DNA of 13,392 bases. It comes from a bacterium (GTDB lineage: Bacteria > Chloroflexota > Dormibacteria > UBA8260 > Bog-877). The notes below the pieces were generated by a model. It worked only from the letters and a program-made list of their open reading frames with translations. It was not told the origin of the DNA and searched no databases. How positions within the stretch are numbered: the stretch's first letter is position 1; each line of letters starts with the position of its first letter. Below, piece by piece: positions 1-6,869 of the stretch. Location of the stretch: the NCBI GenBank assembly GCA_021791455.1, contig JAJYWM010000030.1, positions 1-13,392 of the forward strand, read 5' to 3'. The translations under genes were made by a program, and so were the position numbers.

Positions 1-62
1 ACCCGTCGGAAGAATTCGTACGCCTGCTCATATTCCGGCGCACGCTGGCGTCGCTGGCCCAT
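1..62 (-). CDS. 5' end of an unidentified chromosomal gene, cut by the window edge
   Basis: An open frame begins with ATG at 62 on the minus strand and runs off the left edge. The 20 visible residues begin MGQRRQRAPEYEQ and are too few to name a product. A full AGGAGG ribosome binding site lies at 69-74, six bases from the ATG, which is the main reason to believe it. It lies outside the integrative element, on the chromosomal side of the tRNA gene, and diverges from it. Confidence 0.55.
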   Translation of the reverse strand, partial: MGQRRQRAPEYEQAYEFFRR

Positions 63-175
63 GTGGGTCCTCCTAGACCGAGTTAGTCCTCGCCGAAGGG
101 CGTCCCACCGGCCGGAGGAGCTGTCCCCGGCAGCGGCCATCCGGGACAGCCCGACTAAACTGTAGCGGCGATCGT

Positions 176-250
176 TCCGGAGTAGCTCAACGGTAGAGCA
201 GGCGGCTGTTAACCGCAAGGTTCACGGTTCGAATCCGTGCTCCGGAGCCA
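176..250 (+). tRNA. tRNA-Asn (anticodon GUU), integration target
   Basis: The 75-nt sequence folds as a complete cloverleaf. The acceptor stem is TCCGGAG (176-182) with CTCCGGA (240-246), followed by discriminator G and an encoded CCA (248-250). The D arm is GCTC/GAGC, the anticodon loop is CTGTTAA (206-212) with anticodon GTT, and the T arm is CACGG-TTCGAAT-CCGTG. One oddity is a G-A mismatch at the first anticodon-stem pair (201/217). A TAAACT box at 156-161 is a plausible -10 promoter element. The 3' half from 203 is repeated at the far end of the window, so the element inserted here leaves the gene intact on the left side. Confidence 0.96.
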
Positions 251-251
251 C
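203..251 (+). repeat. attL core: 49-bp direct repeat, left copy
   Basis: This stretch is identical to 13266-13314 and runs from the anticodon stem to one base past the tRNA CCA. The match breaks at G202 versus A13265 and at G252 versus C13315. Tyrosine integrases that use tRNA genes commonly exchange strands in the anticodon stem-loop, so the crossover probably lies near its 5' end. Confidence 0.95.
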
Positions 252-298
252 GCTACGACTTCACCAAGCGCCGGATCCAGCCCCGGCAGCGTGCCGGC

Positions 299-316
299 TG
301 CTCACACAATGCTCAC
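299..316. promoter_or_regulatory. left arm-type integrase binding sites (two TGCTCAC boxes)
   Basis: TGCTCAC occurs at 299-305 and 310-316, with starts 11 bp apart (about one helical turn). The same pair with the same spacing and orientation occurs at 13132-13149 near attR. The second box contains the integrase stop codon. Matching box pairs at both ends of an integrase-dependent element are what arm-type sites look like. Function is inferred from position. Confidence 0.7.
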
Positions 317-1530
317 ATTCGCCCCGGGGCGCGGAGGGCTGCCCCGATCTTTAGGGCCGCTTCGGCCTGCAGGTCGGGGACCACGTGGCTATAGAGATCA
401 AGCGTGATCGCAACGCTCGCATGCCCGAGGCGCTCCTGGACCACCTTCGGGTTCGTTCCGCGAGCCAGGAGTAACGAGGCGTGGGTATGCCGCAGATCGT
501 GGAGCCGGATCACGGGTAGTTTGGCCGCAGCCACCAAGTTCCGGAACCTGTGGCTTACGACGTCTGGATCGCGAGGGGTCCCATCGGGTCGCCCGAAGAC
601 AAGATCGTCCGCTGACTGTCCCCGGCCTGCCTGAAGCTTCTCCACGGCTTGCGAGCGCCTATGGCCGCGGAGAACCTCTACGGTGTCGGCATCCAGGGCG
701 ATCCGCCGACGACTCGCCGCCGTCTTCGGCGAACCAACCCTCAGAGAGCCAGCGGCACGCACAACCTGCTGGCTGACAGACAGGGATCTACTGTCCAGAT
801 CGAGGTCGCGCCAGCGGAGGCCGAGGAGTTCTCCGCGACGCATGCCGGTTGCCAGGGCGAGGCGGTACAAGGCAGCATCCGGTTGGCCGAACAAGGTCCT
901 TACGAACTGCGCCGCCTCGTCTTCAGTCCATGTCCTCATAGTCGCCTCGGCCCGCGGCGCAGTCCAGGCCCGGACAGCCGGGTTCACCTCCAGGTACCCT
1001 GCGTCGACGGCATCCGCCAGTGCCTTCCGCAGCACGAGGTGGATGTTGTACATGGACTTCTGGGACAGCCCGGCGTCACCTCCATCTGCGCGCCCAGAGG
1101 CTTTGAGGTCGCGATAGCAGGACGTTATCTGCTCGCGGCCCAGGCGCACCAAGGGGATGCGCCCGATCCGAGGCGACAAGTGAACCCGTATCACCACCGC
1201 GTAAGCTGTCGCGGTCGTTGCTCGGATCGCGCCGGCGTCTCGTCGCCCCGCCAACCATGCGTCGAGGTAAGCCGCGACGGTGAGCGCCGAAGGCGCGCCC
1301 GCGACGCTACGCACGGCGGCGGCTTGGGCGTGCTGGAGGGCCTCAACCGCATCCGCTTTGGTACGGAATCCCCCTTGCATCCGCTGCCGCCTCGCGGCAC
1401 CCGGCGGAGCTAGGTCGGCGGTCCAAGTCCAAGAGGCGGTCGATGAACCGCAATGGACGCAGGTGCGGGCGACAGAGGCGAGCCTGCGGCCGCACTTGGT
1501 GCAGCGCCTGAACACGCTTCCCCGCCTCAT
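313..1530 (-). CDS. int: tyrosine integrase with N-terminal zinc ribbon
   Basis: This 405-aa tyrosine recombinase should integrate and excise the element at tRNA-Asn. The catalytic set is complete: R231 in ATGMRRGE, K269 in SPKT, H344 and R347 in HDLRH, H370 in LGHAS and nucleophile Y380 in LYSHV. An arm-binding or AP2-like region follows the N-terminus (about residues 34-75) and a SAM-like core-binding domain covers about 83-180. Residues 10-27 form a CX2C-X10-CX2C zinc ribbon, an extra not found in lambda-type integrases that may help bind DNA. The ATG overlaps the stop of the upstream regulator as ATGA, so translation is probably coupled. The stop lies 62 bp from attL, the normal position for an integrase gene. 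Confidence 0.95.
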   Translation of the reverse strand: MRRGSVFRRCTKCGRRLASVARTCVHCGSSTASWTWTADLAPPGAARRQRMQGGFRTKADAVEALQHAQAAAVRSVAGAPSALTVAAYLDAWLAGRRDAGAIRATTATAYAVVIRVHLSPRIGRIPLVRLGREQITSCYRDLKASGRADGGDAGLSQKSMYNIHLVLRKALADAVDAGYLEVNPAVRAWTAPRAEATMRTWTEDEAAQFVRTLFGQPDAALYRLALATGMRRGELLGLRWRDLDLDSRSLSVSQQVVRAAGSLRVGSPKTAASRRRIALDADTVEVLRGHRRSQAVEKLQAGRGQSADDLVFGRPDGTPRDPDVVSHRFRNLVAAAKLPVIRLHDLRHTHASLLLARGTNPKVVQERLGHASVAITLDLYSHVVPDLQAEAALKIGAALRAPGRM

Positions 1531-2450
1531 GGGGCCGCCGAGCCTGGTGGCCCGCTTCGAAGACCGAGCCTTCTCTCGAACTCAACATCCGCCTCGTACT
1601 CGGCCAGATCTGAATCTGAGTAGGTCCCTGCCTGGAGCCGAACTCGGGTCAGCCGCGACGCAGCTTGGCGCAACTCCCCGATTAGTGCCCGAGTCACATG
1701 CCCGCGGCGTGCGCTGAGGTTCCCACTGCCCGCGTCGGTGGTTATCCCGACACGGTGATCGCGCTCGGCATTCAGCGTCTTGTCCCAAAGGCGCACGGCC
1801 ATGTCCCTCACTCGCTCAGGCGACCATCCCAGACGTGCAGCGGCCTTCACCTCTGCCAAGGTGAACAGCTCCTCGTCACCACGCCTAAGAGGTACCACGC
1901 GAGGGTTGGGTTGGCCAACGAGCCTGACGTCGTGCCCAGACGTCGGCGAGCGGAGACCAAGCGGAGGAGGCGTCGGTCCGGGCTCCGAGCCCGATCGTTC
2001 CGGGGCCTCGGCCCCCATTGCGAACAGGGAGAAGAGGCCGGTGGTCCGCACCCCTTCCTGCCTGTGTCCCCCGGCCCGAACCCGATTCCCGCGGATCAGC
2101 TCCACCTCACGTGCTTCAGGATCGAAGAACCACTCCCGGAGCGGCACGTCGAAGGCGTGAGTCAGCAGTACGAGCTCGCCGATTGTGAGGTCCTCCCGGA
2201 CGCCGGTCTCGAGAGCGGTGACGTGCTTTCGCGTCCAAGGCAGCCCGACCTCACGGACCGTGCGAGCGGCGTCCTCCTGCGTGAGCGCCCTCGCGGACCG
2301 CAGTCGCCTAAGGTTCTCCCCGATCACTTTGCCCACGCTTGGGTATCCGCCCCGTGCCTGTGTGTTGACACTCCCCTGAACCTCGGTCCCAGCCCGATGG
2401 CCGCCCTTCCCCTGGGCTCGCTCTCGCTCTTCTCCCGTCCGCTCGGTCAT
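1527..2450 (-). CDS. XRE-family transcriptional regulator with C-terminal extension
   Basis: From the ATG at 2450 the protein has 307 residues. Residues about 40-110 are a helix-turn-helix domain (ENLRRLRSARALTQEDAA, then a second helix around WTRKHVTALETG). A low-complexity linker follows, and a C-terminal region (about 195-265) contains LFTLAEVKAAARLGWSPE and a basic RDMAVRLW stretch. It is divergent from the small XRE gene at 2528, a repressor/Cro-like layout, so it probably controls the switch between integration and excision. The frame is open further upstream, but 2450 keeps the divergent promoter region free. A TACTCT box at 2460-2465 (minus strand) may be its -10 element. The start could instead be a later GTG just before the HTH. 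It is translationally coupled to the integrase. Confidence 0.8.
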   Translation of the reverse strand: MTERTGEERERAQGKGGHRAGTEVQGSVNTQARGGYPSVGKVIGENLRRLRSARALTQEDAARTVREVGLPWTRKHVTALETGVREDLTIGELVLLTHAFDVPLREWFFDPEAREVELIRGNRVRAGGHRQEGVRTTGLFSLFAMGAEAPERSGSEPGPTPPPLGLRSPTSGHDVRLVGQPNPRVVPLRRGDEELFTLAEVKAAARLGWSPERVRDMAVRLWDKTLNAERDHRVGITTDAGSGNLSARRGHVTRALIGELRQAASRLTRVRLQAGTYSDSDLAEYEADVEFERRLGLRSGPPGSAAP

Positions 2451-2492
2451 CGCCCCGCGAGAGTACCACGCCGACCTGGGCTCGAGTGTCTT

Positions 2493-2520
2493 TTGACCGG
2501 GACCTCGACCGTGGTAGTAT
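2493..2520 (+). promoter_or_regulatory. promoter for the rightward operon, probably leaderless
   Basis: TTGACC at 2493-2498 and TAGTAT at 2515-2520 are separated by 16 bp. The ATG of the small XRE gene begins at 2528, seven bases after the -10 box, so transcription would start at or within a base or two of the ATG. No ribosome binding site is visible there, which fits a leaderless mRNA. The promoter lies in the gap shared with the divergent regulator and is a natural operator region. Confidence 0.65.
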
Positions 2521-2527
2521 TGCCCGG

Positions 2528-2797
2528 ATGAAGGACCCGTTGAAACGGCACCCGACCCGGGGCGCGTTCCTCTCCCGCCTGCGGAGGTGGCGCGTGGCAA
2601 ACGGCCTCACGCTGACGGACATCGGCGACCTCACGGGGCTGTCGCCCTCGATGGTCAGTCGCGTAGAGCGAGGTGAGCGCGAACTTCGGCCCCGGACCAA
2701 GATCCTCGTGGCCCGACGGCTCGGCGTCCGCCCCTCGGAGATCTTCGAACCCGCGAGGGAGATCATCGACCCCCAGGAGCTGATGAATGGCCACTGA
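2528..2797 (+). CDS. small XRE-family (Cro/C1-like) DNA-binding protein
   Basis: This 89-aa protein is nearly all helix-turn-helix. It reads LRRWRVANGLTLTDIGDLTG, then a recognition helix around SPSMVSRVERGER (about residues 40-52), and ends PREIIDPQ-like in an acidic tail. It is the first gene of the rightward operon and faces the larger XRE regulator, so it probably acts as a Cro-like control protein. An upstream in-frame ATG exists, but the promoter at 2493-2520 and the spacing favour the start at 2528. Its end overlaps the next gene by 11 bases. Confidence 0.85.
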   Translation: MKDPLKRHPTRGAFLSRLRRWRVANGLTLTDIGDLTGLSPSMVSRVERGERELRPRTKILVARRLGVRPSEIFEPAREIIDPQELMNGH

Positions 2798-2978
2798 TCC
2801 CCCAGCCGTCTACACGGTGCGCGAGATCGCTGACCTTCTCCGGATCGGACGCAACCAGGCGTATGCCATGGTTCGCGAGGGTACCCTGGCATCTTTCCGC
2901 AGTGGAACGACCATACGCGTGCCTCGAGCAGCTGTCGAGCAGCTACTCGAAGGGACGACCACGCCCGAGTCGGAGTAG
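2787..2978 (+). CDS. xis: excisionase-like HTH protein (HTH_17 / MerR-type helix-turn-helix)
   Basis: This 63-aa protein has the usual excisionase-family pattern: a YTVREIADLLRIGRNQAYAMV helix-turn-helix block beginning at residue 9, then a wing (LASFRSGTTIRVPRAAVEQLL). Such proteins bend DNA at attachment sites as recombination directionality factors. Being encoded in the element of a tyrosine integrase, it is the best Xis candidate here, although single-domain HTH_17 proteins also act as plain regulators. AGGAG at 2775-2779 is seven bases from the ATG. It overlaps the preceding gene by 11 bp and lies eight bases before the next start, so the genes are one operon. Confidence 0.8.
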   Translation: MATDPPAVYTVREIADLLRIGRNQAYAMVREGTLASFRSGTTIRVPRAAVEQLLEGTTTPESE

Positions 2979-2985
2979 TCGTCCA

Positions 2986-3264
2986 GTGGAAGTTGGGGCC
3001 AGTCCCACCGGTGGGGCGTCGGCCGGGGCGACTTGCGGTAGCCATGGTCGCCTTGGTCGGCGCGCACGTCCCGAGTCTCGGCCCTGCCAGACATGTCGTG
3101 CCCGTCTAAGGGTGGCGCTCGAATACGCGGTGGCATGCCACACCCCGATCAGGGACCGCACGGTGGGCCGTCACGAAGCCCTCGCGTGGGCTTGGTTGCG
3201 GGCTGCCAGCAGCTCCGAGGTGCGAGAGGCACTCGCCGCGATCGAGACCTGCGATGGCATTTGA
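2986..3264 (+). CDS. small hypothetical protein with Cys/His cluster
   Basis: I do not recognise a family. The frame from GTG 2986 gives 92 residues. The N-terminal third is Gly/Arg-rich. The middle has CGSH and PCQTC followed by a later ACH, a possible zinc-binding set. The C-terminal 40 residues read like a real helical protein (EALAWAWLRAASSSEVREAL). The start has GGAG at 2972-2975 upstream, lies seven bases after the previous stop, and the stop overlaps the next ATG (3254) by 11 bases. This tight packing is the main support. An alternative start further in would drop the N-terminal part. Confidence 0.5.
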   Translation: MEVGASPTGGASAGATCGSHGRLGRRARPESRPCQTCRARLRVALEYAVACHTPIRDRTVGRHEALAWAWLRAASSSEVREALAAIETCDGI

Positions 3265-4627
3265 GCGGCTCGAGCGAACCGGACCGCGGGCCATCGGCGA
3301 AGCAGCCTCGGCGGACTTCCTCGACCGCGAGCCGGTGATGGTGGAGCTGTCCAATGTGGTAGCACAGCACGTGACCTGGCTGTGGAATGGCTGGCTTCCT
3401 CAGGCGCGCTTATCCCTGTGCATCGGCCACGCCGGCCAAGGGAAGTCGTGGCTCTCGCTCGCCATCGCGGCGGCAGTCAGCCGAGGCTGGCCACTACCCC
3501 TTGACGAGGCCCATGAGCCCGGCGACGTGCTCCTGATCGGTGCGGAAGATGGGCTCGCGGACACGGTGCGGCCCCGACTCGATGCCCTGGGGGCAGATGT
3601 GGACCGGATCGTCGCTTTGGAGGGCGTCCGCACGGAGCAGGGCGAGCGCGGCTTCCTATTGGCCGACAGCGACGTACTGGAGCAGTCGCTCTCCCGGCGG
3701 CCGTTCCGGCTCGTGGTGATCGATCCTCTGACAGCCTTTGCGGGGCACACCGACAGCTACAAGGACGCAGAGGTACGGGGCCTCCTCGCACCGCTCGCCA
3801 AGCTGGCGGAGGAATACGGCCCGGCGATCCTCGGCATCATGCACCTTCGGAAAGGGCAGGCCGACACGGCCCTCCAGCGCGCGTCCGGCTCGATAGCGTG
3901 GGGTGCCGCGGCGCGATCTGTATTCGCGGTCGGCACGGACCCGCAGGCTGGCAGTGGGAGTGCGGACCGCCATGTGGTCCCGGTGAAGCACAACCTTTGC
4001 CCGCCTCCCGACGGGGTCATGTTCGCCCTCGACGGTGGTCACTTCACCTGGGGCGGCCCGTCGACGCTCTCGGCCGCGCAGCTGATGGCGGCTCAGAGCG
4101 ATGGCAATGACGGTGGTGCAGTGGACGAGGCCGAAGCCGTGCTCAGGCAGATTCTAGCCAAGGGGCGGGTGGAGGCTAAAGTGGCCCTCGCCGAGTGTTT
4201 GGGCGCTGGTCTGTCCGAGGCCGCCGTCCGGCGTGCCAGGCGGACGCTCGGCGTGATGCCCCAGAAGGAAGGATTCGGTGGCCAGGGGAAGTGGTTCTGG
4301 CACCTCTCCACCAAGGACTTCACCGCCGCCCCGATCAGCCGTCTAAGATGCTCAAGCCAAAATGGCGATTCGAGATCCGACCTGGGTCAGACGCCTAAAG
4401 GCGTTCACACATCAGAAGATGAGCGCCTTAACGCCTTAGCCACTAAGGACCCGGACCTGGTGGCCCCCGTACCCCCCTCAGTGGCCCACGTGCTGCAGGT
4501 CTTCCCGGGCTCACGGCTCGTAGGGAGAACCTCTCACCGAGCCTCAGCCGACGGCCAGGCGTCCACCTCCGGCTACCTGATCGACGTGCCGTTGACTCAG
4601 GCGGTTCCCCGGAGGACCGACGCATGA
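3254..4627 (+). CDS. RepA-like RecA-fold ATPase (AAA_25 family)
   Basis: This 457-aa P-loop NTPase resembles plasmid and prophage RepA-type helicase/ATPase proteins. Walker A is GHAGQGKS at 58-65 and Walker B is LVVIDPLTAF at 153-162. RecA-like follow-on motifs are MHLRKG (196-201) and SGSIAWGAAARSV (211-223). Residues about 290-350 look like a winged-helix region ending KWFWHL, and the last 100 residues are low-complexity and probably disordered. Such proteins usually work beside a primase-polymerase, and none is encoded here, so replication of the excised circle would need host or helper functions. The ATG overlaps the preceding stop. A DNA-binding or repair role for the ATPase is an alternative. 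Confidence 0.8.
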   Translation: MAFERLERTGPRAIGEAASADFLDREPVMVELSNVVAQHVTWLWNGWLPQARLSLCIGHAGQGKSWLSLAIAAAVSRGWPLPLDEAHEPGDVLLIGAEDGLADTVRPRLDALGADVDRIVALEGVRTEQGERGFLLADSDVLEQSLSRRPFRLVVIDPLTAFAGHTDSYKDAEVRGLLAPLAKLAEEYGPAILGIMHLRKGQADTALQRASGSIAWGAAARSVFAVGTDPQAGSGSADRHVVPVKHNLCPPPDGVMFALDGGHFTWGGPSTLSAAQLMAAQSDGNDGGAVDEAEAVLRQILAKGRVEAKVALAECLGAGLSEAAVRRARRTLGVMPQKEGFGGQGKWFWHLSTKDFTAAPISRLRCSSQNGDSRSDLGQTPKGVHTSEDERLNALATKDPDLVAPVPPSVAHVLQVFPGSRLVGRTSHRASADGQASTSGYLIDVPLTQAVPRRTDA

Positions 4628-4747
4628 GACCCCACTTCCGTGATTCGATGCTCGCATCCAGTCGCTCACGTGGGCCGGCAGGAATGCCAGCTTGGCAGTG
4701 GGACCCAGGGCAAGCTTTCAATCGGACTCAGGGGCGGCGGACCTGAA

Positions 4748-5359
4748 GTGAGGGCCGCCCTCTACGCCCGGGTGTCGACGGACGACCGCGGCCAGGACCC
4801 AGAGGTCCAGCTTTCCCCAATGCGGGAGCTGGCAGCCGCTCGCAGCTGGCAAGTAGCGGAATACGTCGACCATGCCTCGGCCTCCGATCTCCGGGGTCGC
4901 CGCGAGTGGCGCCGCCTGCTTGAGGACGCTCAACGTGGCCGCGCCGACCTGGTTCTAGTGTGGAAGTTGGACCGATTCGCCCGCTCCGCCCTCGACGCGC
5001 TGCAGTGGCTTCAGCAACTCGACAGCGCTGGAGTGGGGCTCAAGATTCTCACACAGCAGATCGACACGACTACCTCGGGCGGACGGCTGGTGTTCACAGT
5101 ACTTGCGGCGGTCTCCGAGATGGAGCGAGAGCTAATCAGGGAGCGGGTCAAGGCTGGCCTAGCGCAGGCTCGAGCGCGGGGAGTGCGACTGGGGCGGCCG
5201 CCTCGCGCGCAGCCGGTAGAATCCCATCCGCTCTGGTCAGTGGTACTTGCTGGCCTAGATGCCGGGCACCTCAACCGGGCCGAGGCCGCCCGCAAGCTTA
5301 AGGTTCGCCGGACGACCCTAGACCATGCCCTTATGACGGTCCGAAATGGGGTGGCCTAA
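4748..5359 (+). CDS. small serine recombinase (resolvase/DNA invertase family)
   Basis: From GTG 4748 this is a 203-aa serine recombinase. It has the catalytic N-terminal domain with YARVS, the RxxR of KLDRFARS, LTQQIDTTTSGGRLVF, and the long E helix SEMERELIRERVKAG. A short C-terminal helix-turn-helix follows (LNRAEAARKLKVRRTTLDHA). With this start the nucleophile is Ser10 and the adjacent Arg is R8, the same numbering as gamma-delta resolvase and Hin, which supports 4748 over the in-frame ATG at 4640. Length is typical of Hin/Gin/TnpR enzymes and too short for a large serine integrase. The stop lies 14 bp before a 51-bp inverted repeat whose partner is 5.9 kb away, so it is probably a DNA invertase acting on those repeats. 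Confidence 0.9.
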   Translation: MRAALYARVSTDDRGQDPEVQLSPMRELAAARSWQVAEYVDHASASDLRGRREWRRLLEDAQRGRADLVLVWKLDRFARSALDALQWLQQLDSAGVGLKILTQQIDTTTSGGRLVFTVLAAVSEMERELIRERVKAGLAQARARGVRLGRPPRAQPVESHPLWSVVLAGLDAGHLNRAEAARKLKVRRTTLDHALMTVRNGVA

Positions 5360-5360
5360 A

Positions 5361-5376
5361 CTCACCCTCAGGTGAG
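5361..5376. other. short perfect hairpin at the left edge of the inverted repeat
   Basis: CTCACC (5361-5366) and GGTGAG (5371-5376) form a 6-bp stem with loop CTCA, starting one base after the recombinase stop codon. It overlaps the outer edge of the inverted repeat by three bases and is absent beside the right copy. It could be an accessory recombinase site or a weak stem. No T-run follows, so it is a poor terminator. Confidence 0.4.
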
Positions 5377-5424
5377 ATCGATCAGCCGAGCTGAGCCGGC
5401 GGTCCCGAAGGAAATCGTTCGGGA
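5374..5424 (+). repeat. 51-bp inverted repeat, left copy (IR-L)
   Basis: This stretch is a perfect 51-bp reverse-complement match to 11330-11380. The match stops sharply on both sides. It contains GATCGATC, a GC-rich middle with outer GCCG/CGGC symmetry, and at its inner end a 22-bp dyad. It starts 14 bp after the serine recombinase stop. A perfect repeat this long cannot be chance. A recombinase site, or the end of a cargo transposon, are the two explanations considered; I see no target duplication outside the repeats. Confidence 0.97.
5403..5424 (+). promoter_or_regulatory. probable serine-recombinase crossover site, left
   Basis: Two 10-bp half-sites, TCCCGAAGGA and (on the opposite strand) TCCCGAACGA, agree at 9 of 10 positions and flank a central AA at 5413-5414. 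Small serine invertases cut at a 2-bp centre between imperfect inverted half-sites, and a non-palindromic centre gives the site direction. The same site lies in reverse at 11330-11351, which predicts inversion. Confidence 0.65.
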
Positions 5425-5554
5425 ACCCACGAGCCATCCGCGGACGGTCACGGGAAGGGCGCTAGCCTTACCTAAGTGGCAACATCCCGAGGCCGCTGTG
5501 ATACCCTCTCAAAGCGATCGGCAGCCATCATGCGATGAGAGTGGGGTCCATCTC

Positions 5555-6622
5555 ATGACCTACCAGGAACGACAGGGACTCATCAGGAGACTTGAGGCCG
5601 CCCGCGAATCGCGGGTGCTGGCCTATGTGCTGTCAGATCGAGAGTCGTTCCCACCGATGCCGGGTAATCCGATTATGACCGGTGAGGCTCAGCCGATCTT
5701 TGCGAAGCTACTGCGAGGGATCGGCCGGGTTGAGCGTCTCGATCTGCTCCTGTACACGCGGGGGGGAGTCACTGAGTCCGTCTGGCCACTTGCAAATCTC
5801 CTTCGCGAGCACTGCGCTCATCTTGGAATCCTCGTGCCATTTCGGGCCCATAGCGCCGGAACTATGCTGTGCTTGGCAGCGGACGAAATCGTGATGTGTA
5901 GTCTCGGAGAGCTCAGTCCGATCGACGCTACAACGGGGAACCAGTTCAATCCTCGCGATCCGGCCAATCCTGCTCAGCCACTTGGGATCAGCGTCGAAGA
6001 TGTCCGCGCGTTTTTCGACCTAGCAAGGGACGTTGCTGATGTCAAGAGCGAGGCAGGATTGCTCGAGGTCTTCCGTATGCTGGCCAGTGCCGTTCCACCG
6101 CTCGCGCTGGGAAATGTCGAGCGGGTGTACTTACTGATTCGCCGTCTGGCTTTTAGCCTCCTGGAACTCCACCTTGACTCGGAACAGGTCGACTTCAACT
6201 CAATTGTGGAGGGGCTCACCAGGGAGTTCAACTCGCACCTCCACGCTGTGTCGCGACGGGAAGCTCAACGCCTGATGGGGGACTGGGTGGTTGCTCCCAA
6301 GGACGGCATCTCCGAAGCTATCGATGCTCTATTCGACGCGTACGCTTCCGATCTCTCACTATTCTCGAAGTACTTCCTCGCCGTCGAGATGGGGGACCGA
6401 AACCCGATCACGGTGCGCCAGACGACCGGCTTTCTTGAATCCAACTCCGAGAGCTATCGATACGAAATCGACTTGGGTGTCCGCCAGCGCCCAATAGTCC
6501 CACCCGGTCCGCAGCTTCCTGGCCCTGCTGGCCACATCACAGGACCCGAAGATTGGCCTGGGCGCCAGTTTGACTTTGGAATCCATTCCATGGGTTGGCG
6601 TGATAACGAAGGAGGCCACTGA
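5555..6622 (+). CDS. SDH-family Clp-fold serine protease
   Basis: From ATG 5555 this is a 355-aa protein of the SDH_sah / serine dehydrogenase proteinase type, related to ClpP and SppA. The Clp-fold core covers about residues 20-130: LDLLLYTRGGVTES (oxyanion region, 63-76), the nucleophile Ser100 in RAHSAGTM, then AADEIVM and GELSPIDA (119-125). No signal peptide or clear membrane segment is visible, so it probably acts in the cytoplasm. The frame is open back into the inverted repeat (an ATG at 5372), but the first 61 residues lack conserved features, so 5555 is preferred. TACCCT at 5502-5507 is a possible weak -10 box. The stop overlaps the next ATG (TGATG). Its substrate is unknown; linkage to a PIN nuclease suggests protease-controlled activation or antitoxin removal. 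Confidence 0.85.
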   Translation: MTYQERQGLIRRLEAARESRVLAYVLSDRESFPPMPGNPIMTGEAQPIFAKLLRGIGRVERLDLLLYTRGGVTESVWPLANLLREHCAHLGILVPFRAHSAGTMLCLAADEIVMCSLGELSPIDATTGNQFNPRDPANPAQPLGISVEDVRAFFDLARDVADVKSEAGLLEVFRMLASAVPPLALGNVERVYLLIRRLAFSLLELHLDSEQVDFNSIVEGLTREFNSHLHAVSRREAQRLMGDWVVAPKDGISEAIDALFDAYASDLSLFSKYFLAVEMGDRNPITVRQTTGFLESNSESYRYEIDLGVRQRPIVPPGPQLPGPAGHITGPEDWPGRQFDFGIHSMGWRDNEGGH

Positions 6623-6831
6623 TGGAACTGACGGTCGACACCTACTCTTCAGTGACTAACGAGGCTGCGCTCGGACTCGCCACGCGCGACCCGCTGATCT
6701 TCTCAACTGACCGGATTGAGCGCATGCTCTACGGGCCAGTGGCATGGGCCCCAGTATTTCGCTGGAGCGCTTTCGACCCGGCAGCCCCATCGGTTCGACG
6801 ATTCCGTCTCGACCTGGACGCTCTTGGCTAA
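6622..6831 (+). CDS. small hypothetical protein, possible antitoxin for the PIN protein
   Basis: This 69-aa frame is not one I recognise. Its start is well supported: AAGGAGG at 6609-6615 lies six bases from the ATG, and the ATG overlaps the protease stop by one base. The sequence begins MELTVDTYSS and ends with an Arg-rich then acidic stretch (SVRRFRLDLDALG). It lies between the protease and the PIN gene, where a VapB-like antitoxin would be expected, but no AbrB, RHH or Phd motif is visible. A frameshifted N-terminal part of the PIN protein is another possibility. Confidence 0.6.
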   Translation: MELTVDTYSSVTNEAALGLATRDPLIFSTDRIERMLYGPVAWAPVFRWSAFDPAAPSVRRFRLDLDALG

Positions 6832-6869
6832 GTCAAGGGGCGGAGGAAGCTCTTGGTCCAGTTTCATTC

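Noticed and set aside
121..149. CTGTCCC/GGGACAG hairpin upstream of the tRNA gene
   Set aside because: It has a bulged stem, no T-run and lies between divergent genes; no function can be argued.
649..1413. Plus-strand 254-codon open frame
   Set aside because: It is antisense to the integrase, which has a full catalytic set; the translation is Arg/Pro-rich without motifs.
1698..2531. Plus-strand 277-codon open frame
   Set aside because: It is antisense to the XRE regulator and would run across the divergent promoter; no motif is visible.
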